In this document: piece after piece, positions 38,298-47,028 of the stretch
Position numbering within the stretch: the stretch's first letter is position 1
How the letters are laid out: each line of letters starts with the position of its first letter
Assembly (NCBI RefSeq): GCF_006335015.1
Contig: NZ_VDGT01000006.1
Span: 62,001-126,000, forward strand
From: Streptomyces sedi
GTDB taxonomy: Bacteria > Actinomycetota > Actinomycetes > Streptomycetales > Streptomycetaceae
Reading direction: 5' to 3'
Length of the DNA stretch: 64,000 nt
Made by a program: the position numbers and the translations under genes
Notes under the pieces: generated by a model
Database searches by the model: none
What the model was told of the DNA's origin: nothing
The model's input: the letters and a program-made list of their open reading frames with translations, nothing else

Positions 38298-39239
38298 TCA
38301 GCCCTGCCGGGCGAGGTCCGCGGCGCCCACCAGACCGGCGCGCCCGCCGAGTTGGGCGGCCAGCACCTGCGCGTGCGGGCGGTGGCGACCGCCCACCAGC
38401 CAACGGCGGAACGACTTGCGGATCGGTTCGAGGACCAGGTCGCCCTCGTCGGAGACACCGCCGCCGACGATGAACGCCGAGGGGTCGAAGAGCGAGGCCA
38501 GGTCGGCGAGGCCGGCGCCGGCCCAACGGGCCAGCTCACGGAAGGAGTCGACGGCCACCGGGTCGCCCGCCCTGGCCGCGTCGCTGACGTGCCGGCCGTC
38601 GATGCCCTCGGGGGTGCCGTCGCCGAGGCCCAGCAGCAGCCCCGCGTTCTCCGGGGTCGCGGAGGCCCGCTGGCGGGCGTAGCGGACCAGGGCGCGGCCG
38701 GAGGCGTACTGCTCCCAACACCCCTGGCTGCCGCAGCCGCAGAGCAGACCGTCCGGCACCACCCGCAGGTGGCCGAACTCGCCGGCGACGCCGAAGCGCC
38801 CGCGGTGCAGCCGGCCGCCGATGATGATGCCGCCACCGAGGCCGGTGCCGAGCGTGATGCAGACGACGTCGTCGTGGCCGGCGCCGGCGCCGAAGCGGTA
38901 CTCGCCCCAGGCCGCGGCGTTGGCGTCGTTCTCCACGACCACGGAGAGCCCGACGCGCTGCTCGATCTTGTCCTTGAGGGTCTCGTGCCGCCAGCGGATG
39001 TTGGGGGCGAAGAGCACGGTGGCGCGCTTGTCGTCGACGTAGCCGGCGGCGCCGATGCCCACGGCGTCGGCCGAGGTGCCCTCGCCGACGGCGCGGACGG
39101 CGTCCGCGATCGCCTCGATCACGCCCTCGGGGGTGGGCGGGGTCGGTACCTGACAGGTGTCGAGGATCGAGCCGCCCTCGTCGACCACACCGGCCGCGAT
39201 CTTCGTACCGCCGATGTCGACGCCGATCGTCAGTCCCAT
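38298..39239 (-). CDS. glkA: GlkA, ROK-family glucokinase
   Basis: ATP-dependent glucose kinase of 313 aa, and the central carbon-catabolite-control protein in Streptomyces. The phosphate-1 motif VDIGGTK is at 7-13, catalytic Asp in ENDANAAAWGEY, then GTGLGGG, the ROK block GEFGHLRVVPDG and the zinc cysteines CGCGSQGCWE. ATG with GAGGG 5 nt upstream. TAACGT in the 76-bp upstream gap may be a -10 box. Followed by the EEP gene. Confidence 0.95.
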   Translation of the reverse strand: MGLTIGVDIGGTKIAAGVVDEGGSILDTCQVPTPPTPEGVIEAIADAVRAVGEGTSADAVGIGAAGYVDDKRATVLFAPNIRWRHETLKDKIEQRVGLSVVVENDANAAAWGEYRFGAGAGHDDVVCITLGTGLGGGIIIGGRLHRGRFGVAGEFGHLRVVPDGLLCGCGSQGCWEQYASGRALVRYARQRASATPENAGLLLGLGDGTPEGIDGRHVSDAARAGDPVAVDSFRELARWAGAGLADLASLFDPSAFIVGGGVSDEGDLVLEPIRKSFRRWLVGGRHRPHAQVLAAQLGGRAGLVGAADLARQG

Positions 39240-39315
39240 TTGTCCCTCAAGTGATGTCAGTGAAACCGCCTCCGACCCACGTTACCGGAGGCCGCCCTGG
39301 CTGGGCTGCCTGATA

Positions 39316-39867
39316 TCAGTCGAGGTCGATACGGTGGCCGCCGCCGGCCCCCGCGGAATCGCCCCCCTCGTCCCGATTGCCCCGCCCCTCCCGGGAGTCG
39401 TCGCCCGCGTCCTCCTCCGCGCCCCGCTCGGCCGCCAGCCCCGCGCTCTCCGGCCGCTGTCCCTCCGCGGCGCCCTCCCCCCGGGTCCAGCGAGCCTCCT
39501 GCCCGAGCACGGCGGACTTGTAGGCGGCGAGCAACTCCTGCCCGGCCGAGGCGAGATGGCCTATCGCGTCGGCGTTGCGCTCGATCACCGGGTCGATCGC
39601 GGCCCTCGCCTGGTGCGCCAACGGCTTGGCCAGCGGCCCCAGTTGGGGCAGCCGGGAGCCCAGCTCACCCAGCGTCCCGGTCAGGGCGTCGGCCAGCCGG
39701 CGCAGCTCCTCGGCGGGGTCGGTCGGCTCGGGGCCGTGGACGGCGCGGCGGCGCTCCCGTTCGGCGGCCAGGTCCTCGGCGCAGGCGGCGGCCCAGGGAT
39801 CGGCGTCCTCGGCCGGCTCGCTCCGGTCGGCCGGCCGCTCGACGGGGGGCTCGGCTGCGTCGCCCAT
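39316..39867 (-). CDS. DUF5304 protein
   Basis: A 183-aa protein, mostly charged and probably disordered at both ends. A central helical, amphipathic stretch (about 50-125: EELRRLADALTGTLGELG, LGPLAKPLAHQARAAIDPV) is typical of DUF5304, a family known from Streptomyces only as hypothetical. No signal or membrane segment. Upstream of glkA on the same strand, downstream of the ArsA-like gene. Confidence 0.75.
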   Translation of the reverse strand: MGDAAEPPVERPADRSEPAEDADPWAAACAEDLAAERERRRAVHGPEPTDPAEELRRLADALTGTLGELGSRLPQLGPLAKPLAHQARAAIDPVIERNADAIGHLASAGQELLAAYKSAVLGQEARWTRGEGAAEGQRPESAGLAAERGAEEDAGDDSREGRGNRDEGGDSAGAGGGHRIDLD

Positions 39868-39989
39868 CGCGACCTCCTGGTGCTGGGCGCCCCGAGGGGC
39901 GCGGGGTGAGCGTCCCCTTCGACGTTACCCGAACGCCGTGCCCCGGCCACCACCGTCGGCCGGCCGCTCCTCTCAACCCGCCGCCCCCG

Positions 39990-41303
39990 TCAGCCCGCCG
40001 TCTCCTCGCCGCGTTCGGTCCCGGTCCCGGTCTCGGACGCGGTCTCGGCCGGTGCGTCCGGCGCGGCCGGCGCCCCCGCCGGCACGTCCTCGGAACCGCC
40101 CTCGGCGCCCCTGGGCCAACGCTCGGGGTCGGGGGCGAAGCGCACCGCCAACTCACCGTGCGCGAAGGCCGCGCCGTCCACCACGCAGCGGCGCGGCGCG
40201 GACGGCAGGGGCAGCACCCGGCGGAACGGGCCCGTGGTGACGACCAGTTCGTCACCGCGCCGCACCAGATCCAGGTCGTGCTTGACGGCGCCGGGCAGCG
40301 GCAGCCGCCAGACCAGCCGGCCGTCCTCGGCCAGGCGGTCCTCCAACACCGGCTGGGGCCCGGGTATCTCGCGGTCGGCCGGCGCCGGCAGCAGCCCGGC
40401 CAGGGTGGCGGCGTCCGGGTCGGGGCCCATGTGCGGCACCCGCCGGGGCGCCTCGGCACGGCCCACGGCCTCGGCGAACCCGGATATCAGCGCGTCCTGC
40501 CGGGCCGCGAGCGCCCGCACCAGGCGGTCGGGGGAACGGCCCTGCACCAGCCGGTTGGCCAGCACCTCCTCCACCCCGATCCCGTGCAGCGCGAGACCGG
40601 CGTGCGCGGCGCCCAGCAGCGCGACGGACCGCGCGGTCGGCTCGAAGACCAGCCGGACCGCGAGCGCGGGATCGGCCAGCACCCCCTCGACCTCGGCGAG
40701 CGAGGCGTCCCAGCCCACGGCGGCGTCCAGCAGCGCCTCGGCGGGCAGCGGCACGTTCGCCAGCTGGGCCAGCAACGGCCGCAGCGCGCGGGCCGCCCTG
40801 CGCTCCCGCGGCAGCAGCCGGCGCAGATAACGCCGCGACTGCCCGGGCAGCGCCAGCAGTCGGACGGCGTCGACGGCGGGCGGCAGGTCGACCACGACCC
40901 GCGCCCACCGCTCGTCGGCGTGCGCGGCGCGCAGCGCGGCGAGCGTCGCCAGCTGCTCGGCACCGGGCAGCTCGGTCAGCTCGTCCTCCTCCAGGGTGGC
41001 CGAGCCCAGGGCGGCCAACGCGGTGCGCGCCTCCCGCTGCGCGGCCATGACGGCGGCGCGGAACGGCGGACCCGACACGATCCGCGCCGCCCACAGCCCG
41101 GGGGCGACCTCCACGGGCCCCCCGCCGGCGAACGCGTCGGCCGGAACGCCCAGCAGCGCGCCGAGCCGGTCGGCCGGCTCGCGGCTCAGGAGTAACGTCA
41201 GCCGCCCGGAGCGGGCGGAGGCCAGCGCCGTCGCCGCGGCCACCGTGCTGACCCCGTCTCCACCGGGGCCGGTGACCAGCAGCGTGCGCGGGGCGCCGCT
41301 CAC
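39990..41303 (-). CDS. ArsA-like ATPase with degenerate P-loop and a TTA codon
   Basis: A 437-aa member of the ArsA/GET3-like family. The expected Walker A (GKGGVGKST) is replaced by GPGGDGVST at 12-20, so both lysines needed for ATP hydrolysis are missing. The DTAP switch motif is reduced to VVDLPPAVDAVRLLALPG. The C-terminus has a small alpha-crystallin-like beta region and an acidic tail. Codon 37 is TTA (41195-41193). The GTG overlaps the START-like gene stop (GTGA). Role unknown; probably not an arsenite pump. Confidence 0.8.
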   Translation of the reverse strand: MSGAPRTLLVTGPGGDGVSTVAAATALASARSGRLTLLLSREPADRLGALLGVPADAFAGGGPVEVAPGLWAARIVSGPPFRAAVMAAQREARTALAALGSATLEEDELTELPGAEQLATLAALRAAHADERWARVVVDLPPAVDAVRLLALPGQSRRYLRRLLPRERRAARALRPLLAQLANVPLPAEALLDAAVGWDASLAEVEGVLADPALAVRLVFEPTARSVALLGAAHAGLALHGIGVEEVLANRLVQGRSPDRLVRALAARQDALISGFAEAVGRAEAPRRVPHMGPDPDAATLAGLLPAPADREIPGPQPVLEDRLAEDGRLVWRLPLPGAVKHDLDLVRRGDELVVTTGPFRRVLPLPSAPRRCVVDGAAFAHGELAVRFAPDPERWPRGAEGGSEDVPAGAPAAPDAPAETASETGTGTERGEETAG

Positions 41304-41761
41304 CCGTCGGAGGGCTGGTCGGCGCCGCTCTCCACCCGGCTCTTCAGGCCGGCCAGGGCGCGGTCGATGATGACCTTCTCCGCCTTGCGCTTGATGCTGC
41401 CGAGCATCGGGATCTTCACGTCCACGGTCAGCTGGTAGGTGACCTCGGTCCGCTCCCCGCCGGCGACCGGCGCCAGCCGGTAGGAGCCGTCCAGCGCGCG
41501 CAGCATCCTGGACTTCACCAGGGACCAGCTGACCTCGTTGGCGTCCGGCCACTGGTACGCCAGGGTGTGCTCGTCCTTGATCGCGCCCGCGTCCAGCAGC
41601 AGCCGCACCTGCTCGGCCCTGCCGTTCCCGTCCCTGGCCAGCACCTCGGCCTCCTTGACCTCGCCCGTCCACTCCGGGTAACGGTCGAAGTCCGTGATGA
41701 CCGCCATCACGTCCGCGGGGGCGGCCTCGATGGTGATACTGGACCTGGTGTGTTCGGCCAT
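41300..41761 (-). CDS. SRPBCC (START/Bet v1-like) protein
   Basis: A 153-aa helix-grip protein of the polyketide cyclase/START superfamily. EAAPADVMAVITDFDRYPEWTGEVKEAEVL is the N-terminal hallmark (ITDFDRYPEW core), and the long C-terminal helix contains IKRKAEKVIIDRALAGLKSRVE. It likely binds a hydrophobic ligand. GGAG lies 8 nt before the ATG. It is translationally coupled to the degenerate ArsA-like protein, a pairing conserved in Streptomyces. Confidence 0.88.
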   Translation of the reverse strand: MAEHTRSSITIEAAPADVMAVITDFDRYPEWTGEVKEAEVLARDGNGRAEQVRLLLDAGAIKDEHTLAYQWPDANEVSWSLVKSRMLRALDGSYRLAPVAGGERTEVTYQLTVDVKIPMLGSIKRKAEKVIIDRALAGLKSRVESGADQPSDG

Positions 41762-41999
41762 CGGCCTGGCTCCTCGCACTTATCTCCCGGTGCCGTCCGG
41801 GGAAGGCTACCGCGCCCCGCCGACAGCCCACGGCCCGGCGGACGATCCCCCGTTCCGCTCCGCCACGCTACCGGGGAGTAGGCTGCGCCGGGGGCGGGTC
41901 GAACGGTCACAGAAGGACACCGGACGCGGCACCCCGGGTGCGGCGACGGACACGACGGGCCGGCGCCCGGGGCGCCGAAGAGGTCGAAGAGGAGTGACG

Positions 42000-43805
42000 G
42001 TGCGCGAGTTCAGCCTGCCGGCGCGGTACACCGTGCCCACCGACGGTGGTCTGCCCGATCTGCTGGTGGCCAACGCCGCCCGCCATCCCCGTACGGCGCT
42101 GATCTCCCGCCGTACGCCGGACGGTTGGCGGGACCTGACGGCGACGGAGTTCCTCGCCGAAGTGCGCGCCGTGGCCAAGGGACTGCTGCGCTCCGGCGTG
42201 CGCCCCGGGGACCGGGTCGGGTTGCTCGCCGCCACCCGCTACGAGTGGACCCTGGTGGACTTCGCCGTCTGGACGGTCGGCGCGGTGACCGTGCCGGTCT
42301 ACGAGAGCAGTTCGCCCGAGCAGATCGCCTGGAACCTGGGCGACTCGGGAGCCGTCGCCGTGGTCGTCGAGACGCCCGAGCAGCTGGCGACCGTGGAGTC
42401 CCTGCGCGACCGGCTGCCGGAGCTGACCCGGCGCTGGTGTCTGGAGCCGGTTTCGGGCCCCGGCGCGGTGGAGTTGCTGACGGCGACCGGCGCCTCCGTC
42501 AGCGACGAGCGGCTGGACGCGGCCACCGCGAGCGTCACCCCCGACTCCCCCGCCACCCTCGTCTACACCTCGGGCACCACGGGCCGCCCCAGGGGCTGCG
42601 TCCTGAGCCACCGCGCGTTCCTCACCACCTGCGGCAACGTGGTCGCCGCGCTCGGGCCGCTCTTCCGCACCGGGGAGTCCTCGGTGCTGCTGTTCCTGCC
42701 GCTGGCCCACGTGTTCGCCAGGATGGTGCAGGTGGCGGCGCTGCTCGGGCCGATCAGGCTGGGGCTGGCGCCCGGCGTCGCCCAGCTCACCGACGACCTG
42801 GCGACGTTCCGCCCCACCATCGTGCTGGGCGTCCCCCGCGTCTTCGAGAAGGTCTACAACTCGGCCCGCGCCAAGGCCGTCCAGGACGGCAGGGGCGCGT
42901 TCTTCGACCGGGCCGCCGAGACCGCCGTCGCGCACAGCCGCGCCCGGGACACCCCGGGAGGCCCCGGCATCGGACTGCGGCTGCGGCACCGCGTCTTCGA
43001 CCGGCTGGTCTACCGCAGGCTGCGGGCGGTCCTCGGCGGCCGGGCGACCCACGCGATCTCCGGCGGCGCCCCGCTGGGCGAGCGGCTCGGCCACTTCTAC
43101 CGCGGCATCGGCTTCACCGTGCTGGAGGGGTACGGGCTGACGGAGTCGTGCGCGCCGACGTCGTTCAACCCCTGGGACGCGCCCCGCATCGGCAGCGTGG
43201 GGCGGCCGTTGCCCGGCACGACGATCCGGATCGCGGACGACGGCGAGATCCTGCTGCGCGGAGAGCACCTCTTCTCCGGCTACTGGAACAATCCCGAGGC
43301 CACGGACGAGGTGCTGCGGGACGGCTGGTTCCACACCGGCGACCTGGGGCGGCTGGACGCGGACGGCTATCTGACGGTGACCGGCCGCGCCAAGGAGATC
43401 CTGGTGACCGCCGGCGGCAAGAACGTCGCCCCGGCCGTGCTGGAGGACCGGATCAGGGCGCATCCGCTGGTCGCCGAGTGCATGGTGGTCGGCGAGGGCC
43501 GCCCGTTCGTCGGGGCGCTGCTGACCGTGGACGACGACTTCCTGCCGCGCTGGGCCGAGGAGTCCGGGCTCGGTGGGCTGCCCCGGGCCGAACTCCTCGA
43601 CCACCCCGCCCTGTCGGCCGCCCTCGACGAGGCGGTGGGCCACGCCAACGAGGCCGTCTCCCGCGCCGAGTCGGTCCGCGCCTTCCGGGTGCTGCCGGGT
43701 CACTTCACGGAGGAGTCGGGGCATCTGACGCCTTCGTTGAAGCTGCGGAGGCACGTGGTGACGAGGGACTTCGCGCGGGAGATCGACGCCCTCTACGGCG
43801 GGTGA
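42000..43805 (+). CDS. AMP-forming long-chain acyl-CoA synthetase
   Basis: Activates fatty acids as acyl-AMP then acyl-CoA, 601 aa. ANL-superfamily motifs: A3 P-loop TLVYTSGTTGRPRG, VLEGYGLTES, GWFHTGDLGRLDADGYL, and the A10 region LTPSLKLRRHVV with the C-terminal lysine. The GTG at 42000 has GAGGAG 5 nt upstream; a GTG 6 nt before it overlaps the ribosome site. Convergent with the reductase-like gene 34 bp on. Confidence 0.93.
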   Translation: MREFSLPARYTVPTDGGLPDLLVANAARHPRTALISRRTPDGWRDLTATEFLAEVRAVAKGLLRSGVRPGDRVGLLAATRYEWTLVDFAVWTVGAVTVPVYESSSPEQIAWNLGDSGAVAVVVETPEQLATVESLRDRLPELTRRWCLEPVSGPGAVELLTATGASVSDERLDAATASVTPDSPATLVYTSGTTGRPRGCVLSHRAFLTTCGNVVAALGPLFRTGESSVLLFLPLAHVFARMVQVAALLGPIRLGLAPGVAQLTDDLATFRPTIVLGVPRVFEKVYNSARAKAVQDGRGAFFDRAAETAVAHSRARDTPGGPGIGLRLRHRVFDRLVYRRLRAVLGGRATHAISGGAPLGERLGHFYRGIGFTVLEGYGLTESCAPTSFNPWDAPRIGSVGRPLPGTTIRIADDGEILLRGEHLFSGYWNNPEATDEVLRDGWFHTGDLGRLDADGYLTVTGRAKEILVTAGGKNVAPAVLEDRIRAHPLVAECMVVGEGRPFVGALLTVDDDFLPRWAEESGLGGLPRAELLDHPALSAALDEAVGHANEAVSRAESVRAFRVLPGHFTEESGHLTPSLKLRRHVVTRDFAREIDALYGG

Positions 43806-43839
43806 CCCGGCGGGTCGACGGCACGGGGGCCGCGCGTCG

Positions 43840-44460
43840 TCAGGGGTGTTCGGGCCCGTAGGCGCCGTACTCGGGGGCGCCGGTGACGGTGTAGACCTGC
43901 GCGGTGACCCCGGCGGGCGTCGTCTCGGACCGCTCCAGCCGCAGCCCGGCGGGCGCGCCGTCCGCCGGGAAGAGCCGCCGGCCGGCCCCGACCACCACCG
44001 GTGCGATCATCAGCCGCACCTCGTCGACCTGCCCGGCGGCCAGCAGCGAGGCGCCGAGCGTGGCGCTGCCGTGGATCTGCAGCTCGCGTCCCGGGGCCCG
44101 CCGCAGTCTGGCGACCTCGGCGGCGACGTCACCCGACAGGATCGTCGTCGGCGCCCACCCGGCCTCGGTCAGGCTCCGGGAGGCGACGTACTTCGGCAGG
44201 CCGTTGAGCTTGGTCGCGACGGGATCGGCGGGGTCGTCCATCGCCGGCCAGTCCCGGGCGAAGTTCTCGTAGGTGCGCCGTCCGAAGAGGAACCCGTCCA
44301 CCTCGTCGAGCCAGCCGGTGACGATCCGGCCGAACGCGTCGTCCAGGTGCGGCACCAGCCAGCCTCCCCTGGTGAACCCGCCGCTGGTGTCCTCGTCGGG
44401 GGCGCCGGGGCCCTGCGCGACGCCGTCCAGCGACAGGAACTCCTGAAGCACCACTCTCAT
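43840..44460 (-). CDS. dihydrofolate reductase-like (RibD C-terminal) protein
   Basis: A 206-aa protein of the RibD C-terminal/DHFR superfamily that is widespread in actinobacteria. VLQEFLSLDGVAQGPG at the N-terminus, FLFGRRTYENFARDWP in the middle and ELQIHGSATLGASLLAAGQVDEVRLMIAPVVVGAGRRLF towards the end (VVGAGRRLF core) are characteristic. Probably an NADPH-dependent reductase of unknown substrate rather than true DHFR. Stands alone. Confidence 0.87.
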   Translation of the reverse strand: MRVVLQEFLSLDGVAQGPGAPDEDTSGGFTRGGWLVPHLDDAFGRIVTGWLDEVDGFLFGRRTYENFARDWPAMDDPADPVATKLNGLPKYVASRSLTEAGWAPTTILSGDVAAEVARLRRAPGRELQIHGSATLGASLLAAGQVDEVRLMIAPVVVGAGRRLFPADGAPAGLRLERSETTPAGVTAQVYTVTGAPEYGAYGPEHP

Positions 44461-44551
44461 GGCGCGCTCCTTCCCTTATCCCGGGGCGCCTGCCGCCCCG
44501 GGAAAGGGAAGACCACGCGCGGGGCCAGAACTCATCGCCGGCCGCCGCGCC

Positions 44552-45706
44552 TCAGCTCAGCAGCTCCCGCAGCCGCTGCGAGAGCATGTCCCAGCCCCAC
44601 TTCTCCTCGACCCACTCGCGGCCCCTGGCGCCCATCCGGCGACGCAGTTCGGGATCGCGCAGCAGCTCGACGACGCGGTCGGCGGTCTCGCCCGGCGCCG
44701 ACGACCCGCCGCCGCGCACCACCCAGCCCGTCTCGCCGTCGAGGACGGCGTCCGGGGCGCCGCCCGAGTCGCCGGCGATGACCGGCAGACCGGTGGCGGA
44801 CGCCTCCAGGTAGACCATCCCAAGGCCCTCCACGTCCATGCCCCGGTGGCGGGTGCGGCAGGGCATGGCGAAGACGTCGCCGATGCCGAAGTGCGCGGGG
44901 AGTTGTGCCCATGACACTTCGCCGAGGAAGCGCACCGAGTCCTGCACGCCGACGCGCTGCACCAGGCGTTCCAGGTCCGCGCGGTAGGAGCCGCCGCCGA
45001 CGATCGCCAGCACCGTGTCGGGCTCGGAGGCGAGGATGCGGGGCATCGCCCTGATCAGCGTGTCCTGGCCCTTCCTCGCCACCAGGCGGGAGACGCAGAC
45101 CACCACGGGGCGGTCGGCCAGGCCGAGGCTCTCGCGCAGCCGCTTCCCGCCGGAGTCGGGGTGGAAGAGCTTGTGGTCGACGCCCGGCGTCAGCTGCGTC
45201 ATCCGGGCGGCGGCCTCGGGCGTCAGGGCGTCGGCGATCCGGCTCCTGGTGTACTCGCCGAGGTAGGTGATCACGTCGGTGTTCTCACCGATGCGACGCA
45301 CCACCTGACGCGTGACCGGCATTCCCGCCCACCCCGCCTCGTGCCCGTGGCTGGTGGCCACCAGCCGCTCGGCGCCGGCGGCGCGCAGCGTCGGGGCCAT
45401 CAGCCCCAGCGGCGCCGCGGCGCCGAACCACACGGCCGTGCACTCGTGCTCCCGCAGCAGCTCGGCGGCCTTGCGGGTGGTGGCTCTGGTGGGCAGCAGG
45501 GACGCCGTCCTGTCCCGGAAGACCGGGTAGGGCTGCTCGGCGTCGAACTCGGTGGTGGCCTCGACGGCTTCGGTGTCCCGGCGCCAGCTGGAGGCGTAAA
45601 CCACCACCTGGCCCGGGTCCATCCGCAGCGCCATGCTGTGCAGGAACGCCTGGATACCGCCCGGGCGGGGCGGGAAGTCGTTGGTCACGATCAACGTCTT
45701 TCGCAT
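44552..45706 (-). CDS. pimB: PimB-like GT4 mannosyltransferase
   Basis: GT-B glycosyltransferase of 384 aa, close in motif pattern to mycobacterial PimB' that adds the second mannose to phosphatidylinositol. TNDFPPRPGGIQ near the N-terminus is the acceptor loop, followed by SRLVARKGQDTLI and EGLGMVYLEASATGLPVIAGDSGGAPDAV (EX7E motif). The ATG directly follows an in-frame GTG at 45709. TAGTGT (45719-45714) is placed for a leaderless start at either codon. It lies 21 bp after the P60 gene stop. Confidence 0.87.
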   Translation of the reverse strand: MRKTLIVTNDFPPRPGGIQAFLHSMALRMDPGQVVVYASSWRRDTEAVEATTEFDAEQPYPVFRDRTASLLPTRATTRKAAELLREHECTAVWFGAAAPLGLMAPTLRAAGAERLVATSHGHEAGWAGMPVTRQVVRRIGENTDVITYLGEYTRSRIADALTPEAAARMTQLTPGVDHKLFHPDSGGKRLRESLGLADRPVVVCVSRLVARKGQDTLIRAMPRILASEPDTVLAIVGGGSYRADLERLVQRVGVQDSVRFLGEVSWAQLPAHFGIGDVFAMPCRTRHRGMDVEGLGMVYLEASATGLPVIAGDSGGAPDAVLDGETGWVVRGGGSSAPGETADRVVELLRDPELRRRMGARGREWVEEKWGWDMLSQRLRELLS

Positions 45707-45713
45707 CACCCGA

Positions 45714-45719
45714 ACACTA
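45714..45719 (-). promoter_or_regulatory. -10 element giving leaderless pimB-like transcript
   Basis: TAGTGT on the minus strand lies 5-8 bp before the GTG-ATG start pair, so transcription begins at about the first codon. No clear -35 hexamer. Confidence 0.45.
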
Positions 45720-45730
45720 CCGACCTCTGG

Positions 45731-46795
45731 TCAGGGTCGTACCACCGAGGAGACCGGCATCATCCCGACTGCCTCGTAGCGCACGAAAGCTCCGCTATAC
45801 GGCGCGTGCACCACTTGCCCGCCTCCGGCATAGAGCCCGACGTGGCTGGCGTCGGACCGGTAGACCACGATGTCACCCGGCTGGGCCTGGTCGAGCGGCA
45901 CCCGGCGGCCGGCTCCCGCCTGCGCCTGCGAGGTGCGCGGCAGCGACACCCCGGCCTTGGCGTAGGCCCACTGCACGAGGCCGGAGCAGTCGAACGCGTC
46001 CGGTCCCGTGCTTCCCCATCCGTACGGGGCGCCCAGCACGCTCAGGGCCGCGCTCAGGGCGATGCCGCCCCGGTCCGAGGTGGCGACGGCCGGGGGGCGT
46101 TCGACGGCGACGGGGGCGGGGGCCGGTTCGGCGACGGTTCGCGCGCGGGGGGCGTCCCGACCGGCCCTGGCCTCCTGCTCGCGTTCGCGCTCGGTGAGCT
46201 CGTCCAGGCGGTCCCTGGCCTCGTCCAGGCGCCGCTCGGCGGCCTCCTTGCGACGCGACAACTCGGCGCGTTCCTCGACCAGTTCGTCCAGGCGCGCGTC
46301 GGCCTCGTCGCGGCGCTGGGTCAGCTCGCGCTGGGCGGCGAGGAGTTCCCTCAGCTCGGCGTCACGGCGGTCGCTCATCCGCTCGTACGTCGCCGACCTG
46401 GCCAGGTAGGCGTCGGGGCTCTCGGAGAGCAGCAGCGCGAGCGTCGGGGAGATGCCTCCGGCGCGGTAGTGGGCGGCGGCGGCCGAGCCGACGGCGCCGA
46501 GCTTCTCGTCCACGGCGCGCTCGCCGCGGTCGACCTGCGCGCGCCGGCGCTCGACCTCGGCCTCCAACTCCGCGACGCGTTCCGCGGAGCCGTTGTAGGC
46601 GTCCACGGCCCGGTCGGCCTCCGCGAACAGGCGGTCCACCTCGCGGGTGGCCTCCGCGGTGTCGTCGCGGTCCGACGGTTCGGCGGAGACGGGAACGGTG
46701 GAGATGACCGCCACGGCGGTGGCCGCCGCCGACCAGGTGGTCAGCCGCAACGCGAGGCGGGTACGCCGGGAGGGGAAGAGTCTGTCAACGGTCAC
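45731..46795 (-). CDS. secreted NlpC/P60 peptidoglycan hydrolase A
   Basis: Exported D,L-endopeptidase of 354 aa. The signal peptide (1-39) ends at VSA, a long coiled coil covers about 45-220, a Pro/Ala linker follows, and the NlpC/P60 domain spans about 243-354. Catalytic C270 (FDCSGLVQW) and H318 (ASHVGLY) are present, with HAPYSG downstream. Same architecture as RipA-type enzymes. AAGGAG lies 11 nt before the GTG. Tandem paralogue of the next gene upstream. Confidence 0.92.
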   Translation of the reverse strand: MTVDRLFPSRRTRLALRLTTWSAAATAVAVISTVPVSAEPSDRDDTAEATREVDRLFAEADRAVDAYNGSAERVAELEAEVERRRAQVDRGERAVDEKLGAVGSAAAAHYRAGGISPTLALLLSESPDAYLARSATYERMSDRRDAELRELLAAQRELTQRRDEADARLDELVEERAELSRRKEAAERRLDEARDRLDELTEREREQEARAGRDAPRARTVAEPAPAPVAVERPPAVATSDRGGIALSAALSVLGAPYGWGSTGPDAFDCSGLVQWAYAKAGVSLPRTSQAQAGAGRRVPLDQAQPGDIVVYRSDASHVGLYAGGGQVVHAPYSGAFVRYEAVGMMPVSSVVRP

Positions 46796-46841
46796 TGCGA
46801 GCCGCGCTCCTTCGGTGGGGACCCGAGCGCAGCAGAATGTA

Positions 46842-46866
46842 GCCGTGCCCGGAGCCCGGGCACGGC
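46842..46866 (-). terminator. 11-bp hairpin between the two P60 genes
   Basis: GCCGTGCCCGG pairs with CCGGGCACGGC over a 3-nt loop in the 233-bp gap (46796-47028). It may terminate the upstream P60 gene. TACATT just after it on the minus strand could be the -10 box for P60 A. The rest of the gap shows nothing I recognise. Confidence 0.45.
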
Positions 46867-47028
46867 AAGGCAACACCGCGCGGCCCGGCCGTGGATGCTC
46901 GGTGCGCAGGTCACGCGGGGCGCGGCGGTCGACAGCCGGCCCAGCGAATCACCTGGTTGGTGGAGTTGGCCCGGCGCCCGTTCAGCGGGCGGGCGCCGGC
47001 GCGGAGTTCGCGGTGGTGGCGCGCCGGG

